NCBI GenBank assembly: GCA_016719645.1
Contig: JADJYS010000023.1
Location: forward strand, 1 to 18,069
DNA from: a bacterium
Lineage (GTDB): Bacteria; Krumholzibacteriota; Krumholzibacteriia; LZORAL124-64-63
Direction: 5' to 3'
DNA: 18,069 nucleotides
The position numbers and the translations under genes are program-made. Positions 15,839-18,069 of this stretch are shown in pieces. The notes beneath the pieces are model-generated. The model made no database searches. It saw only the letters and a list, made by a program, of their open reading frames with translations, and was not told the DNA's origin. Every line of letters begins with the position of its first letter. The first letter of the stretch is position 1.

Positions 15839-17202
15839 GACACGCCCCGACGTTCGCGCTGATGATCACGGCGATCCTGCTGGCCGCGGGCTGCGGCGGC
15901 GGCGGCGATCCCGATCCCGCGCCCGTCGGCGTGGTGAAGGTCTTCACCCTGCCCAACACCCTCGAGGCGGGCTGGACGCTCACGGGCCCCGCCAGCGCGG
16001 TCATCGAAGGCACCGACGACGCGCGCCATCCCGGGCGCGCCGCGGGCTCGTGGACCATCGTCTGGGACGAGGTCGAGGACTGGGTGCGGCCGCTCTCGCA
16101 GACCCGCACCCTGGCCGCCGGGGACTCCATCACCTTCCTGGGCCAGTACGTGTACGACCCGCCGCCGTCGACCGGCTCGCTGGCGATCGACGTCGCGCCC
16201 GACGACCTGCAGATCCGCTGGGTGCTGAAGCGCCCGCTCGGGCTCGACGACGACCGCTCCGGCGTCGGCGACGTCGTCCTGGACGACCTGCCGCCCGGCC
16301 CTTTCACCGTGGCTTGGCAGCGCGAGGCGGGCTGGACCGTGCCGGCGCCCGGCTGGGTCGACGGCCTGATCACCGTGGGCGAGACGGCGACCGCGTCGGT
16401 CACCTACACGGTGCTGCCGGCCTGGCCCTTCGCGTCGGTGCGCCTGGAGGCGGGCACCTTCACCAGGGGCTCGCCCGCGACCGAGCTCGGCCGCGAACCG
16501 GACGAGGGCCCCCGCCACGAGGTGACCCTCACGCGCCCCCTGCTGGTCGCGACCACCGAGATCACCAACGCCCAGTGGGAGGCCTTCACGCGCGGCGGCC
16601 GCGTGGTGGACCCCACGCTGGACAACCAGCCCGTCACCTCGATCACCTGGTTCGAGGCGGTGGCCTTCTGCAACGCGATGTCGTCGGCCGACGGGCTCAC
16701 CGCGGCCTACGTCGTCAACGGGCCGCAGGTGGCCTGGGACCGCGACGCCGACGGCTGGCGCCTGCCGACCGAGGCCGAGTGGGAGGCCCTCTGCCGGGCC
16801 GGTTCGCAGGGGTCGCTCAGCGACGGCGACCTGACGCGCCTGGACATGGATGTCGACCCCGTGCTGTCGTTCTTCGGCTGGTCGGCGGCCAACTCGGGCA
16901 ACCGCGTCAAGCCGGTGCGCGCCCTGCTGCCCAACCCGCTGGGCCTCTACGACGTCCACGGCAACGTGCTGGAATGGTGCTGGGACTACTACGCGGCGAC
17001 CGCCTACACGGCCGACCCGGCGACCGACCCGGCCGGCCCGCCGACGGGCAGCGTGCGCGTCCTGCGGGGCGGCTCCTACGCCGACGCGAACCAGCGCCTG
17101 CGCTCGGCGGCCCGCATCGGCCTGGACCCCGGGTTCGCCGTGGGCATCGTGGGGCTGCGGCCGGTGCGCAACGCGCCGACGGTCAAGTCCGTCGACAAGT
17201 AG
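15835..17202 (+). CDS. Lipoprotein with tandem repeats and FGE/SUMF1-like domain lacking the Cys pair
   Basis: An intact 455-aa protein from ATG 15835 (ATGA overlap with DUF3179). Signal peptide II: hydrophobic segment, then lipobox LAAGC with Cys20 and a Gly-rich linker. Residues about 33-105 and 120-195 are two similar repeats (AGWTLTGPAS...SWTIVWDEVEDW and IRWVLKRPLG...FTVAWQREAGWTVP), resembling PEGA-type beta domains. From about 199 comes an FGE-sulfatase domain: VRLEAGTFTRGSP, TEITNAQWEAFTRGG, SITWFEAVAFCNAMS, GWRLPTEAEWEALCRAG, GLYDVHGNVLEWCWDYY and VRVLRGGSYADANQRLRSAAR. Known: true formylglycine-generating enzymes carry a C-x4-C pair just before the final R..AR; here the segment is ANQRLRSAAR without Cys. 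I infer a non-canonical, perhaps binding, role on the cell surface. Confidence 0.9.
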   Translation: MRHAPTFALMITAILLAAGCGGGGDPDPAPVGVVKVFTLPNTLEAGWTLTGPASAVIEGTDDARHPGRAAGSWTIVWDEVEDWVRPLSQTRTLAAGDSITFLGQYVYDPPPSTGSLAIDVAPDDLQIRWVLKRPLGLDDDRSGVGDVVLDDLPPGPFTVAWQREAGWTVPAPGWVDGLITVGETATASVTYTVLPAWPFASVRLEAGTFTRGSPATELGREPDEGPRHEVTLTRPLLVATTEITNAQWEAFTRGGRVVDPTLDNQPVTSITWFEAVAFCNAMSSADGLTAAYVVNGPQVAWDRDADGWRLPTEAEWEALCRAGSQGSLSDGDLTRLDMDVDPVLSFFGWSAANSGNRVKPVRALLPNPLGLYDVHGNVLEWCWDYYAATAYTADPATDPAGPPTGSVRVLRGGSYADANQRLRSAARIGLDPGFAVGIVGLRPVRNAPTVKSVDK

Positions 17203-17275
17203 ACGTGCTGATGAGCAGACGAACTTGCATCCCCGCGCGCCCGCGCCTACGTTGCCGGCAACCGGAGGCTGTCGC

Positions 17276-17608
17276 TTGAGTCCTCGTCGGATCGCCCTGA
17301 TCTCCCTGCTCTGCCTGGCCGCGGGGTTCGTCCCCGCCCAGGTCGCCGCGATCTGCCCGCCGGCGGCCGCGCACGGCGACGTCTGCCACACCGAGGGCAC
17401 CCCCTGCGCCGATCCCGACCGCGACGGCGACGCCTGCGGCGCGAACTGCCCCTGCACCTGCTGCCCCGGCCACGGCTCGGCGCCCGTGTTCACGCTCGAG
17501 CGCCTCGACGGCCAGGCCCTGACGGCCGGCCTCCGTGTCGGCACGCTGCCCGACGCTTCCGCCCCCCGCGACATCCACCTCGGCATCTTCCACCCCCCGC
17601 GCGCCTGA
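17276..17608 (+). CDS. Small exported Cys-rich, probably metal-binding protein
   Basis: A 110-aa protein. The start is TTG 17276, chosen because GGAGG (17264-17268) lies 7 nt upstream and the codon opens a perfect signal peptide (SPRRIALISLLCLAAGFVPA, cleaved after about residue 26). The mature part has eight Cys, a Ca-loop-like DPDRDGDACG and a dense NCPCTCCPGH cluster with His nearby; then a Cys-free tail with GLRVGTLPDASAPRDIHLGIFHPPRA. I do not recognise a named family. Sitting directly upstream of a TolC-family gene on the same strand suggests a periplasmic metal chelator or sensor of a metal RND-efflux operon, which is inference. The in-frame ORF extends upstream through the lipoprotein gene but that part is antisense-like noise. 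Confidence 0.68.
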   Translation: MSPRRIALISLLCLAAGFVPAQVAAICPPAAAHGDVCHTEGTPCADPDRDGDACGANCPCTCCPGHGSAPVFTLERLDGQALTAGLRVGTLPDASAPRDIHLGIFHPPRA

Positions 17609-17636
17609 CCTGCTCCGTGTCGTCCCGCGCCCACGC

Positions 17637-17656
17637 CCGTTCGCCCGCGCGAACGG
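17637..17656. other. Hairpin after the Cys-rich gene
   Basis: CCGTTCG (17637-17643) can pair with CGAACGG (17650-17656) around a 6-nt loop. No T-run follows, so it is not a clear intrinsic terminator. It could attenuate or stabilise the transcript. Confidence 0.35.
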
Positions 17657-17673
17657 TGGGCTGAGATTTGACG

Positions 17674-17694
17674 GAGCGGCCCTCCCGGCCGCTC
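17674..17694. other. Hairpin in the leader of the TolC-family gene
   Basis: GAGCGGCC (17674-17681) and GGCCGCTC (17687-17694) form a perfect 8-bp stem with a 5-nt loop, ending 21 nt before the TolC-family ATG. A T-run is absent. It may be a leader structure or an operator for the efflux gene. Confidence 0.35.
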
Positions 17695-17715
17695 GCAGCA
17701 GGCAGGTGTTTCGCC

Positions 17716-18069
17716 ATGCAGATCTTCCGTCTGTCCGCGCCGTCGGCGGGGTTCGTCCTGCTCGCCGCCGTCGCCGCCGTCGCGGTGCCCGGGTCGCCCG
17801 CGGCCGAGCCCGTGGATCCGTCATCGAGATCACCTGGTCCGGGATCGCCGCGCTGGTCGAGGCGCCCCCTGCTCGCCAGGCGCTGCGCATCGCGGCGGCG
17901 CGGGCGCGGCGTCCGCCGCCGGCGCGCTGTCCGATCCGGTCCTGGAGGGCGCCCTGGGCCGCGGCCGCGAGCGGCCGGGTGAGGCGTACGGCCGCCAGTG
18001 GGACCTGTCGCTCACGCTGCCGCTGGACTGGCTGGCGCAGCGGCCGCCGCGGGTCGCGGCGGCGGCGGC
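17716..18069 (+). CDS. TolC-family outer-membrane efflux protein (3' partial, frameshifted)
   Basis: ATG 17716 opens a signal peptide (FVLLAAVAAVAVPGSPAAEP). Near 17817 the frame shifts and the next frame reads VIEITWSGIAALVEA; a second shift between 17865 and 17930 leads to ALSDPVLEGALGRGRERPG, RQWDLSLTLPLDWLAQRPPR and then the window edge. Known: the ALxDPxLE...G, W.L.L.(Q)PLDW and R..RV.AA pattern is the N-terminal helical/strand region of CzcC/CusC-type outer-membrane factors. They form the outer channel of RND or ABC efflux systems. Only about 118 residues are in view. The Cys-rich gene before it hints at metal efflux rather than drug efflux, but the pump genes lie outside. Confidence 0.72.

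Noticed and set aside
13924..17202. A single 1092-codon open frame on plus
   Set aside because: It is a chance read-through joining parts of ctaB, DUF3179 and the lipoprotein; conserved motifs of the first two continue in other frames, and each gene has its own start.
15784..17634. Long antisense ORF (616 codons) over the lipoprotein and Cys-rich genes
   Set aside because: Low-complexity Arg/Gly/Val/His composition without motifs; the plus strand genes are well supported.
1..18069. CRISPR arrays, tRNA or rRNA genes
   Set aside because: No repeated spaced units and no cloverleaf- or rRNA-like conserved stretches were seen on either strand.

Overview
The window looks like a contig from an uncultured, GC-rich, Gram-negative-type bacterium. 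It carries a heme A/heme O assembly pair, a DUF3179 protein, a lipobox lipoprotein and the start of a TolC-type outer-membrane efflux gene. I cannot name the phylum from sequence alone. Single-base indels are dense: most long genes, including housekeeping ones, switch frame one to four times while conserved motifs continue in the next frame. I read these as sequencing or assembly errors rather than gene decay, and I give each such gene as one CDS with its frame breaks listed.

Left part (1-4436): the 3' part of an RlmI/RlmK-like rRNA methyltransferase and one unrecognised gene lie on +. A visibly AT-richer minus-strand block follows. Reading 5' to 3' on minus, it holds a DUF4145 zinc-ribbon protein, a 39-aa membrane miniprotein and a 4-TM protein, with zero or overlapping junctions. 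After a 178-bp gap come a Cap15-like (2-TM plus beta-barrel) CBASS-type effector and a 2H phosphoesterase whose start codon directly follows the effector stop. No CD-NTase is visible here. This block is the best candidate for an undescribed, defence-like system.

Middle part (4437-10592): a fungal-type (Lys4/LysF-like) single-chain homoaconitase on minus; on +, an AAA/ORC-like ATPase behind a good sigma70-like promoter and a hypoxanthine-DNA glycosylase; then, convergent on minus, an exported S41-like protease with an N-terminal beta-sandwich-like region.

Right part (10593-18069): a minus cluster ctaA - CBS-domain protein - MmgE/PrpD enzyme diverges from a plus cluster ctaB - DUF3179 - FGE-like lipoprotein with tandem repeats, joined by 1-nt and 4-nt overlaps. 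A perfect 9-bp inverted repeat sits between ctaA and ctaB. The two genes would supply consecutive steps from heme B to heme O to heme A for a terminal oxidase. The window ends with a small exported Cys-rich protein and a truncated TolC-family gene, suggestive of a metal-efflux locus.
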